Below, piece by piece: positions 36,316 to 45,712 of a stretch of DNA of 64,000 bases. The notes beneath the pieces are model-generated. The model saw nothing but the letters and a program-made list of their open reading frames with translations. It did no database searches and was not told the DNA's origin. The stretch comes from a bacterium (GTDB lineage: Bacteria; Elusimicrobiota; Elusimicrobia; Elusimicrobiales; UBA9959). Where the stretch lies: NCBI GenBank assembly GCA_021811315.1, contig JAJZPF010000005.1, positions 1-64,000 on the forward strand. The letters are read 5' to 3'. Within the stretch, counting starts at the first letter, position 1, and the number at the start of each line of letters is the position of its first letter. A program made the position numbers and the translations under genes.

Positions 36316-37778
36316 CCGCTGCTCCCGGCGAAGATATTTTTGAGAACGCCGTAGCACCACCGCTCCGGCAGCGGCTTTAAAAAACCGCTCTTAAGCCTGA
36401 ACCAGGCGAAAGGCCGGTATAAATTGTAAAGAATTCTCAGCGCCCCCGAGCCCGCCCCGTAGTCGTCCATCTTCCGGTCCAGGAACTTGCTCACGAAACA
36501 GGCGCGCTCCAGGAAATCCTTGAGCTGCGGGCTGTTCTCATGCATGTGCGAGTAATCCCACTCGTATTCCCCCCATTCCTCCAGCTTCTTCGGGAAAAGA
36601 ACGCCGTCCTTCTCCAGGCCGGAAAAAAGCTCCGTGCCCGGGTACGGCGAAAAGATGTAGAACTGCGCGATACGGAAGTTGTCTCCCAGCTTCAGTATCT
36701 CCATGCCCAGGTCCATCGTAGCGCGTATCTCCTCCCGCGTTTCGGTGGGCAGCCCCACGATAAAGGAACAGAACACGACTATCTTACGGCCGCTGAACCT
36801 GGCCACCTGCCTGCGCGCGAGTTCCAGGCTCCCGCCTTTATTCATGATGTCGCGGCGTACGCGGTCGACCCCGGACTCCACGCCGATGGTGATCCTGACC
36901 ACGCCGGACTCCTCAAGGAAGTCCAGGTCGGCGTCCTGCATGCGCGCCAGCGTCTCTATATCCACGCCCTGCAGCACGCAGCCGAGGCCCATCGCCTTAA
37001 GGCCGGCAAGTATGGCCATGGCCCTGCGCTGGTCGATAAAGAAATTATCGTCCAGCAGGTAGACCAGGGAAAAGTCGTACCGCGCGCGCAGGTCTTTGAT
37101 CTCTTTCAGCGCCAGCTCCGCGCTTTTCGCCCGCAGCCGCCCGCGGCTGAAGGTCCGGTTATAGCAATACGCGCAGCGGCACGGGCAGCCGCGGCTGGAC
37201 TGGTAGAAGAATATTTTCCCGCCTTTGTAGGTCTGGGCGTACTTCTCCATGTCCACAAGGTGGTACGGCACCGGCGGCAGCGCTTCCACATCCAGCAGGG
37301 AAGCCTGCGGCGGGGCTTCGGCTTTGCCTTCCTTCTTGCGCCAGACGCCCGGGATGCCGCTGGTGTCCGCGCCTGAGGCCAGCCGGCGCGTCAGCTCCGC
37401 CAGGGCGGCTTCCCCCTCGCCTTCCACGACATAATCCGCAAATTCATGCGCCACGGTCTGCGCCGGCAGAAGAGAAGCGTGTATGCCGCCCCAGATCAGC
37501 GGCGCCGGGGTATGTCTCCTGGCTTCTCCCGCGGCCTCGAGCGCGTGAAATATCATCTGCCCCGTCATGGCGGTAAGACCTACGGCCACCGTCTCCCCGT
37601 CGATAGCGGCGGCCAGCCTGGCGCGCCAGCCGGAGTCCAGGCGCTGGTCCACCACCCGCACTTCTATTTCGCGGCAGATGACGGAAGCGGCGCAAAGCAG
37701 GCCCAGCGGCGGAGTGGGCTTGTCGCGGAACATGTCCATGTCCCCGATTCCCGGCTGTACCAGGACGAGGTTCTTCAT
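36309..37778 (-). CDS. Radical SAM protein with B12-binding-like domain, intact paralogue of 25431-26899
   Basis: A 489-residue protein. The B12-like domain has PTPPLGLLCAASV, IWGGIHASLLP and VVEGEGEAA. The rSAM motif is C198, C202, C205 in SRGCPCRCAYC, followed by LDDNFFIDQRRAM, IGVESGVDRVRRD and VGLPTETREE. Start chosen at MKNLVLVQPG since it matches the paralogue; the open frame continues upstream without homology. C-terminal part basic and hydrophobic. Substrate unknown. Confidence 0.88.
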   Translation of the reverse strand: MKNLVLVQPGIGDMDMFRDKPTPPLGLLCAASVICREIEVRVVDQRLDSGWRARLAAAIDGETVAVGLTAMTGQMIFHALEAAGEARRHTPAPLIWGGIHASLLPAQTVAHEFADYVVEGEGEAALAELTRRLASGADTSGIPGVWRKKEGKAEAPPQASLLDVEALPPVPYHLVDMEKYAQTYKGGKIFFYQSSRGCPCRCAYCYNRTFSRGRLRAKSAELALKEIKDLRARYDFSLVYLLDDNFFIDQRRAMAILAGLKAMGLGCVLQGVDIETLARMQDADLDFLEESGVVRITIGVESGVDRVRRDIMNKGGSLELARRQVARFSGRKIVVFCSFIVGLPTETREEIRATMDLGMEILKLGDNFRIAQFYIFSPYPGTELFSGLEKDGVLFPKKLEEWGEYEWDYSHMHENSPQLKDFLERACFVSKFLDRKMDDYGAGSGALRILYNLYRPFAWFRLKSGFLKPLPERWCYGVLKNIFAGSSGH

Positions 37779-38332
37779 ACGCCGCTTCCCCGCGCCGTGA
37801 ACCCGGCCGGCGCCAGGGAGCCGGGGATTCCGGCCCCGGCGCCCGCTCCGGCTGACAGGCGCGAAGATCCGCCAAGCCCTCTTTTCTCCGGCCGGACGGC
37901 GGCCGCAGTTATTATATTCATTGAATGATCGATCTTCTCGTCCATCTTCAGCGTCCCTGGTGCCTCCGCCAGGCCGGCCCCGGGCATGGCCGCCCCGGCA
38001 CGCTCCCGCGGGCCGGGAAAAACGATTTCTTCTCTTCTTCCATAAGGCACGACACAATTTTAGCAAATTGCCATTACCGGCTCCGCCCGGGATCACGCGG
38101 CATTTCCCGTATACGGCAAACCCGGGAGCGATCATCGCCAGCCGCCGCCCTGCCCTTAACGCGGCCAAAGGCCGAAGAAAATGTTAAAATAAGCGAAGCC
38201 GGCCGGGGCGGGCCCGCGGCAATATTTTCGTCGGGCGGACCCGGCGGCCAGCGAGGCAAGACGCCTCCACCTGCGCGGCCGCCGGGACACAATCAACCAC
38301 TAACCAGTATCGAGAGAGAACGAACTTGAGAT
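37779..38332. other. Long intergenic region without a supported gene
   Basis: 554 bp between the rSAM gene and the AT-richer membrane-protein gene. Short open frames occur in several phases but none has a ribosome site or recognisable sequence. No copy of the structured repeat and no clear terminator is seen. The promoter for 38333 probably lies near its right end. Confidence 0.5.
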
Positions 38333-40174
38333 ATGGATAAAAACAGACAGCCCGCTTTTATACGCGCTATCGTACATTTCTTTATTATCGCCGGCTCGTT
38401 CCTGTTCCTTTTGTCGATCAGCTGGATGAAATGGGGAGATGGCCTTATAGACGCCGGCGAGCAGCTGTGGCTTCCTACGCAGATACTTAAAGGCAAGATC
38501 TTATATGAGGACTTTTATAGCATAGTCGGATTCTTTCCCGCGCATTTCCTGGCTTTGATCTATAAAACATTCGGCATCCATATAATTTCATTGGCCGGCT
38601 GCGGAATAATTATTACGGTCTTAATGGTCATGCTTCTTTACAGGATCTCCTCTTTCTTTATGGAGAAGGAGCTGTCGTTGTTGGTAGCCCTGACTTTTCT
38701 TTATGTCTTTGCTTTTGGATATTATGTTAATCCCTGCGTTTTTAATTTCATATTTCCTTATAGCTTCGAGTCCGTATTCTTCATCCTGTTCATATCGCTC
38801 GCTCTATTGTTATTTCTAAAGTTCATATTCACCGGGAAGGAAAGATATTTGCTTTTCTGGAGCATGGCCATGTCCTTCGCCTTTTTTTCCCGGATATTAA
38901 TGTCCAGCCCTCCATACCTGGTCTTTCTTGTGCTGGGCGGTATCTATCTCTGGAAGAATAGAGGCAAAAGGCCATGGCGCCTGGGGCTGTATTTAATTTC
39001 CCCTTTATTCATCAGCGTGTCAGGCTATATGTGTTACGTATTATTACTGTCCAAAACATATTCACTTTCAGCATTAACACACAGCCTCTCTATTGCTCTC
39101 GAATATGCGCTGAGCGAAAATGCGTTCGCCCTGCTTTTGGCGGGCCTGAATGACACCGCCAGGAACATATCCATGATGTTCGGATCTTTTGCCGCGCATC
39201 TTTTAATCATAGCTTTGCTGATCTTAAGCGTCATGAAGATCCCGTCGTTCTCGATCAGGGAAAAGAAAACATATCTCCCTTTTATTCTTGCGATCGCTGC
39301 GATCTCGATTATTTTTATCGTCACACAGGATCAGAGGGTGCTTTTTACGCAATATATGTGCTTGCCGCCGATCTTAATGATCGGGACGGCGTATTCGATA
39401 AAAGGACTTCGCTCTTCCGACTATAAAGAACCGCTGGCTTTATTGACGCTATTTCTCATCTCTTTCTCCCTGACCGCAAGGATCTTCTTCCGTACTATTC
39501 CTTTCCCGTACGGATTCTACCTGCTGCCCTTAAGCCTGGTCTGCTATTACATATTCTTTTTCAAGCTTCTGCGCGACTTTCTCCGGATACGCTTTAATGA
39601 ATATCTGAAGTCCTATTCATTGATCCTGGGGATCTTCTTCGCAGCTTTAATAATTCCTTACGTAAAAAAATCCTCTTCCATGTACGCCGCTAACAACATA
39701 AAGGTGGAAACAGCAAGAGGGACGCTGTTCCTCTCGCAAGAGGATAAAGCGTCAAGGATCAAAGGGATATTGAAATATTTAAAAGAAAACACGCGGGAAA
39801 ACGACACCCTGGTCGTCTTTCCCGAAGGCACCGCGCTAAACTATTTTTCGCAAAGGGATAATCCCCTGAAACTCTATATCTACACTCCGCCGCCGCTTAG
39901 AATGGCGAGAGAGGACAGGCTGATCTCCTGGCTTATTTACTGCAAGGTGGACTACATTATCATTTTACAAAGGGAGACCGATGAGTATGGTTATGCCCGT
40001 TTTGGCATAGATTATGGCAAAGAAATATCAGCATGGATCAATGATAAATACAGCGTTGTTGCGCAGTTCGGACCGGCCCCCTTCACCTCTGATGAATTTG
40101 GCGCGGTGATCCTTAAAAGGAAGAACGCCGCTGTAAAATCAAGTAAAAAGAAGCTGCTTGCGTTCAGCCGCTAG
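38333..40174 (+). CDS. Large polytopic membrane protein, glycosyltransferase-C-like, AT-rich
   Basis: A 613-residue membrane protein with roughly 12 helices over residues 10-470 and a soluble C-terminal domain (VVFPEGTALNYFSQRDN). The layout resembles bacterial GT-C mannosyl/arabinosyl-transferases of unknown specificity. The first loop has GDGLIDAGEQLW, with acidic residues in the expected place. Codons ending in A or T are far more common than in neighbouring genes, which suggests recent transfer. Single gene, 69 bp from the convergent methyltransferase. Confidence 0.65.
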   Translation: MDKNRQPAFIRAIVHFFIIAGSFLFLLSISWMKWGDGLIDAGEQLWLPTQILKGKILYEDFYSIVGFFPAHFLALIYKTFGIHIISLAGCGIIITVLMVMLLYRISSFFMEKELSLLVALTFLYVFAFGYYVNPCVFNFIFPYSFESVFFILFISLALLLFLKFIFTGKERYLLFWSMAMSFAFFSRILMSSPPYLVFLVLGGIYLWKNRGKRPWRLGLYLISPLFISVSGYMCYVLLLSKTYSLSALTHSLSIALEYALSENAFALLLAGLNDTARNISMMFGSFAAHLLIIALLILSVMKIPSFSIREKKTYLPFILAIAAISIIFIVTQDQRVLFTQYMCLPPILMIGTAYSIKGLRSSDYKEPLALLTLFLISFSLTARIFFRTIPFPYGFYLLPLSLVCYYIFFFKLLRDFLRIRFNEYLKSYSLILGIFFAALIIPYVKKSSSMYAANNIKVETARGTLFLSQEDKASRIKGILKYLKENTRENDTLVVFPEGTALNYFSQRDNPLKLYIYTPPPLRMAREDRLISWLIYCKVDYIIILQRETDEYGYARFGIDYGKEISAWINDKYSVVAQFGPAPFTSDEFGAVILKRKNAAVKSSKKKLLAFSR

Positions 40175-40242
40175 TCCCGCGGAAGCCCGTCAGAACTCCC
40201 GGTAAAGGGCTTTTTCCGCCGGTTCCCCCGGCCTTCTACGGT

Positions 40243-41160
40243 TCAAGCGCGCTCCGTTCGCGGCGCGGGCGCGGCGGACGGCAGAGCGCCGCGAGAAACC
40301 ACCGCCGCCAATACCCCCTGTTCCAGCAGCTTATCGACCTGCGTGTACTTAAAGAACCAGCTTGCCGCCAATAACGGGAACGGGGGCCGCCCGTTGAAAG
40401 CTATCTTTATACGCGCGGGGTTCCCAAGAACGCTGTCTTTTACGAGTTTTTCCTCGCGTAATCCGGCTTTCTCCAAAAGAAGCCGGAACGTAGCTACGGT
40501 GAAAAGAAAAGCGTGATCGGGATTGGTAGGGTACCCGCCCCCGTACATTTTAAGCGCCACCCGGGCAAACCCCTTTAACCTGAAAAGAGACTCGTTCGGT
40601 ACTTCAAAGTAGGCCTTACCGCCCGGTCTTAGCAGCAAGGCCATGGTCTTTGCGGCTTCCAGCGGGTCGTCCATATGCTCAAGCGTGTCCGTAGCCACTA
40701 CCACGTCGAACGACCTCTCCGGGAACAAGCCGGCACGCAATTTTTCAGGGACCAGCCGCCCGGCCAGTTCAGGGAATTGCTCAAGCGCCGCCCTGCGGCA
40801 CAGCTCCATGGGCTCCAGGCCGGTATAATCCGCCCCGGCCATGGTCAGCATGTGCCCCAGGGCGCCGTTGCCAGCGCCCACCTCAAGGACCTTTAACCCG
40901 CGGAAGGGGCGGCCCAGCAGCGCCTCCATCTGTAAAACCCGGGGGCGATTAAGCCGCAAGTGCTGCCGGATATGCCCTGCGTATTGCGCGTAGATCTTTT
41001 CTATCAGTTCCCTGTTATGGCGCGCAGGGCTGTCAGGGCCCTGGAACATCAGGCCGCAGCCCCGGCATTTCCGCACGATCATATCCAGGCGGGAGCAAAG
41101 GATGGGGGCGCCGGTTTTTTTGCAAAGCGGGCAAGCCGTTAACTTTTCCGTCTTTTTCAT
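40243..41160 (-). CDS. SAM-dependent methyltransferase with N-terminal zinc ribbon
   Basis: A 305-residue enzyme. The N-terminus carries CPLCKKTG and CRGCGLMF, two CxxC pairs that likely bind zinc, as in many C-methyltransferases acting on NDP-sugars. The SAM site is VLEVGAGNGALGHML (about 95-109), followed by DVVVATDTLEHMDDP and LRPGGKAYFEVPN. It is located 13 bp after the membrane-protein gene on the same strand. Likely substrate: a sugar or glycolipid intermediate. Confidence 0.87.
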   Translation of the reverse strand: MKKTEKLTACPLCKKTGAPILCSRLDMIVRKCRGCGLMFQGPDSPARHNRELIEKIYAQYAGHIRQHLRLNRPRVLQMEALLGRPFRGLKVLEVGAGNGALGHMLTMAGADYTGLEPMELCRRAALEQFPELAGRLVPEKLRAGLFPERSFDVVVATDTLEHMDDPLEAAKTMALLLRPGGKAYFEVPNESLFRLKGFARVALKMYGGGYPTNPDHAFLFTVATFRLLLEKAGLREEKLVKDSVLGNPARIKIAFNGRPPFPLLAASWFFKYTQVDKLLEQGVLAAVVSRGALPSAAPAPRTERA

Positions 41161-41173
41161 AAGAACAGTCGCG

Positions 41174-42733
41174 CTAACGCGGTACCGATGATAGTTTCTC
41201 CGCGTTCATTACGAAGACCTCGCCTTCCGGAAGTTTTAAGCTGAAGTCCGGGTTTGAACGGGCAGCTTCATATAAAGGATAGGGGCCTTCGGCCTTACCT
41301 GCGCTCCGGCAGCGCGCCGCGGAGCCGGAATAAAATCGTTCCTCCACCAGGAAGTGCGTCAGGCCATAGTCACGCGCTATCCGCCCCGCCGCCGCGGCCG
41401 AACCGGAACAAAAGGCGCGCAGCATGGCTTCACGCCTGTTTTTTATCTCCTCGTCGTTGAGGACTACGGTGAAGATATCCATATTATCGCTGTAAAAGAC
41501 CTTCCTTTTAGCATAGAAAGGCACCCCGGCGTAGACGAGGCTTTTCGGGTCGCCCGCCAGCAGGGAGCCGGCAGGGAGCCGGCCGATATATTCGTAAAGC
41601 CCGCGGAACCGGCTGAAATCCGTTATATTGTTATAGAACGGGTGCAGCGAAACGAATAACAGCGCGGCAAGCCATGGAAGCGCCTTACTGTTCTTTTCCC
41701 CCGACAGCCCCGCCGCGGCCAAGCCGGCCGCCAGGGAAACCGAGGACGGAAGTATAAAAGACAGCTGCCTGGCGGCGAACAGCGGCTTGAACAGGTAAAG
41801 AACGGCGAAGCCGGCCAGGGAGGCGCCCAGGGCCGGCCCTACGGCCCTGGCGAGCGCCCCCAGGCCGCGGGGGCCGCTCCGCAGCAATTTCGCCAGTATT
41901 ATCCCCAGCAAAAGCCCGGTAAAGATCATGTACAAAGATCCATGCTCGTTCATGTTGAGAATAAAATTAAAAATTATATCGACCGTATTTTTAGGGTCCA
42001 GCGGCGCACCGCTCCATGATAAAAATTTATATTTGTTCGGATTCCGGATGAACCCGGAAACCCCCCCGACGCCGGGCAGGATGGTCAGCGCGGCCGAGAG
42101 CCCCAAAGCGGAGAAATACGCCCAACCGCGGCCCGCCAGTTCTTTCCTCCTGAAAAAAGGCAGCGCCAGGGCCAGGATAGCGGTTGAAAAAGCCGGGTAC
42201 GGGTATGTAACGTAAAAAAGCGGCACAAAAAAAGGGACCAGGATGTATTTTTCCGAGCAGAGGACGTAGATCAGCAGCGAATTCAGCAGCGCGCCCAGCG
42301 TCCTGTTCTGGCCGAAATAAAAAGAGTCCATGGAAAGGAAATATATGGTATGGAAGGCGGCCAGCAGGAAGGCCGTATCCTTACCCTGCCCCAGGCGCAG
42401 GACGGCCCGGTAGATCAGGAAAACCGAGAAAAGCACGGAAAAGATGGATATTATTTTAGCGGACCACGGCAACCCGGCCAGGGGGAGCAGCGCTTTATAC
42501 AAGGAGATGAACACGATATCACCGGCCCCCGGGTCCGCCGCCATTCCCCTGAAAAGGTCAGCCGCCGGGTCTCCGGGAAAAAGAGCCGGGTCGGTTATCG
42601 TGTGCAGGCCGTAGAGGTTGAAAGTGTCTATATAAGTGGAATAGCCCGGCGTGAAAGTGAGCCTGTCGGTAAAGAACATGCCGCAAGCCGTCAAGCCCAG
42701 GAAAAACAGGCAGTATTTAATTTCTTTTTTCAT
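41174..42733 (-). CDS. Polytopic membrane protein, GT-C-like
   Basis: A 519-residue protein with about 11 hydrophobic helices and a C-terminal soluble part (LVYAGVPFYAKRKVFYSDN). It resembles GT-C type glycosyltransferases in general layout, but I cannot point to a clear catalytic DE or DD motif. First gene of a two-gene unit with the methyltransferase. Confidence 0.6.
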   Translation of the reverse strand: MKKEIKYCLFFLGLTACGMFFTDRLTFTPGYSTYIDTFNLYGLHTITDPALFPGDPAADLFRGMAADPGAGDIVFISLYKALLPLAGLPWSAKIISIFSVLFSVFLIYRAVLRLGQGKDTAFLLAAFHTIYFLSMDSFYFGQNRTLGALLNSLLIYVLCSEKYILVPFFVPLFYVTYPYPAFSTAILALALPFFRRKELAGRGWAYFSALGLSAALTILPGVGGVSGFIRNPNKYKFLSWSGAPLDPKNTVDIIFNFILNMNEHGSLYMIFTGLLLGIILAKLLRSGPRGLGALARAVGPALGASLAGFAVLYLFKPLFAARQLSFILPSSVSLAAGLAAAGLSGEKNSKALPWLAALLFVSLHPFYNNITDFSRFRGLYEYIGRLPAGSLLAGDPKSLVYAGVPFYAKRKVFYSDNMDIFTVVLNDEEIKNRREAMLRAFCSGSAAAAGRIARDYGLTHFLVEERFYSGSAARCRSAGKAEGPYPLYEAARSNPDFSLKLPEGEVFVMNAEKLSSVPR

Positions 42734-42802
42734 GCGCAGCGGTAAAGCAATTTTACCATAACGAAGGATTCCCTGGATTTTACCGGATCGGCGCGCCGGC
42801 GG

Positions 42803-44287
42803 TCAGGACTGTTTCCGCCATAAGCCCTTTAGCCTTAGCGCCATAAAATAGCGGTAGCGGCGGACGAACTGCCCGGTATTGAAATCATGGGCCGGCCGTC
42901 TTAAAAGCCGGGTCATTATCCTGAGAATTATATTGCCCGGGAGGAATTTAAGCAAGGAGGACCTGTTTACGAGGCCTTTCCTCAGTCCGGCCGGGACCAG
43001 CGGGAGCAGGAGCAGCAGCGTGAAAAACCCGTTCAGTTCCGGCTGCGCCGTCCCCGGCCGGCTGATGATGCCCGACGGGCCTTCCCCCTCTTCCACGGCC
43101 GCGGCCTCCTGCGGCTTCAAAAGCCCTTCCGACGCCGCTTTCAGCGTCAATTCCGTTCCGGGATAATATTTTAAAAAGAACACTTCGTTCTGGTCGGGAG
43201 TGTGCCCGGCGTAAAATCCGGCCAGGTCCAGCAGGTCCTCCCTGGTTTCCCCCGGCAGGCCCAGGATAGAATCGCAGACCGTATACACGCCTTCGCGCCT
43301 GAGCAGGTCTATAGCCCCGGCTATTTTAGCGTTCCGAGAGGGCCGCTTGAGCGTTTCAAGGCGGCGGCCTTCGTCGTAGGTCTGGACCCCGAGCTGCACC
43401 TTAAAGCACCCGGCGCCTTTGAGAAGCGCGGCGGTCTTCGCGTCCAGCAGGTCGGGATAGATAAAGCAGGAGAAAGGCAGGCCGATCTCTTTTTTATAGC
43501 GCGGGAGAAAGTCTTCCAGCCAGGCAGTGTCCCAGTTGAAGACCTCGTCGGCGAAATGGACGAATTCCGGCTTCCATTTTTCCTTGGCGAGGGCCAGTTC
43601 CCCCAGCACGTGGGCCGGGCCCCGCTTCCTGGCGTAACCCCGCCCGCCGTAGAGCCGCGCGTAGATATTGTTGGCGCAGTAGGCGCAGGCGAAAGGACAG
43701 CCCCGGGACGCCGAGATAAGATAGCCGCCGCCGAAGAACGGGTAGCGCGAATAAAAGATATCCTTGTCGGCGAATTCCAGCGAGTCCAGGCGCAGCGGCG
43801 GGGCGATCTCGCCTTTTAGAACCGCCCCGTTCTTCTTCGACCAGATATTCGGGATGGAAACCGGCGACTTCGCGGCCAGAGCGAGCGCCAGGGCCGGCAG
43901 GGCGCGGTCGCCCTCGCCCACGCAGACGTAATCCACGCAGTCCCTGCTGATAACTTTTTCAGGGACGCTGGTGGGATGAATGCCGCCGAAGACCACCGGC
44001 ACGCCCAGTTCTTTCCTGGCGGCTTCGGCCCAGGCCAGCGCCCAGCGGTAATTATCGGTAAAGACCGAAAAGCAGAGGAGGTCCGGCTTCTCGGCCTTCA
44101 GGCGGGCCAGCGCCGCTTTTTTAAGGTCGAAAAACCGCGCCGGCCATTTCAGGCGCCAGAAACCGCTTTCGTCGAACAGGCACGGGTCTATGACAAGGCT
44201 GGTTTCCACGCCCGCCTTCCTGAGGGCGGCCGACAGCGCCTCTATCCCAAGGCTTTCATAACCGTTGTGCAGGAACGTGACTTTCAT
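42803..44287 (-). CDS. Radical SAM protein with B12-binding-like domain, paralogue of 18303
   Basis: A 494-residue protein with the same features as the gene at 18303: SVFTDNYRWALAW, FGGIHPTSVPE, VGEGDRAL, then SRGCPFACAYC (C197, C201, C204), LGVQTYDEG, LGLPGETRED, and a hydrophobic basic C-terminus (LPLVPAGLRKGLV). The start overlaps the stop of the flavoprotein gene (ATGA), so the pair forms an operon. Confidence 0.88.
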   Translation of the reverse strand: MKVTFLHNGYESLGIEALSAALRKAGVETSLVIDPCLFDESGFWRLKWPARFFDLKKAALARLKAEKPDLLCFSVFTDNYRWALAWAEAARKELGVPVVFGGIHPTSVPEKVISRDCVDYVCVGEGDRALPALALALAAKSPVSIPNIWSKKNGAVLKGEIAPPLRLDSLEFADKDIFYSRYPFFGGGYLISASRGCPFACAYCANNIYARLYGGRGYARKRGPAHVLGELALAKEKWKPEFVHFADEVFNWDTAWLEDFLPRYKKEIGLPFSCFIYPDLLDAKTAALLKGAGCFKVQLGVQTYDEGRRLETLKRPSRNAKIAGAIDLLRREGVYTVCDSILGLPGETREDLLDLAGFYAGHTPDQNEVFFLKYYPGTELTLKAASEGLLKPQEAAAVEEGEGPSGIISRPGTAQPELNGFFTLLLLLPLVPAGLRKGLVNRSSLLKFLPGNIILRIMTRLLRRPAHDFNTGQFVRRYRYFMALRLKGLWRKQS

Positions 44288-45609
44288 TTTTTAGCGAGGA
44301 CCCTGGCGGCCGCCGCCCCGGCGTTGTGGAGGCATTCCTCCATGTCGAGGTAGGCGTGGGCGCCGGTCCTGCCGCAAAGCTCCAGGTTCCGGTACCCGGC
44401 CAGCGCCGACTTAAGGTCTTCCAGCGGGCCTTCAAAGCCGGAGTAAAGCAGCGGGTAGGCGTGGGAAAGCCGCACGGCGGTGAACTCGGCGGTCTCGAAG
44501 CCGCCGAAGATCTTCATCGCCCTGAGGGAGCGCTCGGTCTCCCTGAGCAGGTCCTCGTCCTTCATGCGCCAGGTCGAGTCCCCCTCGTCGCAGAACACCT
44601 CGAAGGTGATCGGCAGGGCGCCGCCCGGACCGGCCAGGGCGGGGCTCCAGTTGGAAAGCTCGCAGGCGCGCGAGAAAAAAACCTCTTTCTCCGGGAAATA
44701 CACCCAGTGGTCCCTGAGCGGCGCCTTGCGCTTCATCGAGGCGAACAGGACTATCAGCGAGCGGTACTTGATCCCCCGGGCGGAGGACGCCGGCCCGGGA
44801 TCGTCTTTGAAGAGAGGGGCCAGTTCGGTCAGGGGGATGGTGGAGATCACCTGCCTGCAGGCGATCCGCCGCTTTTTTCCGTCCTGCTCGAACAGGACCG
44901 AGTCTATCTTCCCGCCCCCGGTCCCGAATTCGAGAGGGGCCGCGCCGGTGAGGAGCGCTCCGGCGGGAAGATTTTTCTGCAGGGCCGAGCAGAGCCCGCC
45001 TATGCCGCCGCGGGGGTAGAGGAAATCCAGGGTGTTCTCTTTCGAAGCGCTTTTTATGGAAAGCATTTCAAGAAAGAGATTTTTAAGGCTCAGCGGGCCG
45101 ATGCGCCTTTCGGCCCAGACCGAGGAGATGCTCTCGGTAGGCAGGCCCCACACTTTGAGGGTGTAATCCTTGAAATAAGCGTCATGGATGCCGGAGCCGA
45201 AGCGGGAGTGGAGCCAGTCCTTTAAAGAACCTTCCGGCGGTTTTAAACCCGGCCCGCGCAGGCGCTTGAGCAGGGCCGGGCCCGCGTAGAGCAGGCCGTT
45301 CAAAAGCGTGGGCGGGTAACTCAGGAGGCGGCCGCCGACGTAGTTGCTGCTCCTGCGCCTGAGCCTGAGCAGCGGCTCCGGCTCAAGGAGTTTTTCTACG
45401 CGGGCGGCGAGAGCGGCGTCCTCGAAGTAAAGCCGGTGCCCGCCCAGGTCGAATTTATGCTCTTTATAGGCGACGGTGCGCGCGAGCCCGCCGGCCAGCC
45501 GCTCTTTTTCAAGCAGGATGACCCGCTCGCCCGCGGCAGAAAGGGCTTCGGCGGCCGCCAGGCCGCTCAGGCCCGCGCCAAGTATGACTATATCGGTGTC
45601 CAGGTGCAT
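44284..45609 (-). CDS. FAD-dependent amine-oxidase-fold oxidoreductase, UDP-galactopyranose-mutase-like
   Basis: A 441-residue flavoprotein. VILGAGLSGLAAAEALS begins the FAD fold, then LLEKERLAGGLARTV and FDLGGHRLYFED. The closing motif is ELCGRTGAHAYLDMEE. It resembles the protein at 20868 and 4-dehydro/UDP-galactopyranose mutase-like proteins; polyene-type substrates cannot be excluded. Co-transcribed with a B12-type rSAM. Confidence 0.8.
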   Translation of the reverse strand: MHLDTDIVILGAGLSGLAAAEALSAAGERVILLEKERLAGGLARTVAYKEHKFDLGGHRLYFEDAALAARVEKLLEPEPLLRLRRRSSNYVGGRLLSYPPTLLNGLLYAGPALLKRLRGPGLKPPEGSLKDWLHSRFGSGIHDAYFKDYTLKVWGLPTESISSVWAERRIGPLSLKNLFLEMLSIKSASKENTLDFLYPRGGIGGLCSALQKNLPAGALLTGAAPLEFGTGGGKIDSVLFEQDGKKRRIACRQVISTIPLTELAPLFKDDPGPASSARGIKYRSLIVLFASMKRKAPLRDHWVYFPEKEVFFSRACELSNWSPALAGPGGALPITFEVFCDEGDSTWRMKDEDLLRETERSLRAMKIFGGFETAEFTAVRLSHAYPLLYSGFEGPLEDLKSALAGYRNLELCGRTGAHAYLDMEECLHNAGAAAARVLAKK

Positions 45610-45698
45610 TTTTTCCGTTTTCAGAGGCAGCGACCCACTAATTATAGTATTTTAGGGAAGTATAACGCGGGGCTCCATAGGCCCGGGAATTATTATGT

Positions 45699-45704
45699 TA
45701 TAAT
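45699..45704 (+). promoter_or_regulatory. Candidate -10 box of the U32/rSAM operon, probably leaderless
   Basis: TATAAT lies 8 nt before the ATG at 45713. There is no ribosome site and no clear -35. It would drive the nine-gene operon to 54235. Confidence 0.45.
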
Positions 45705-45712
45705 GAAATATT

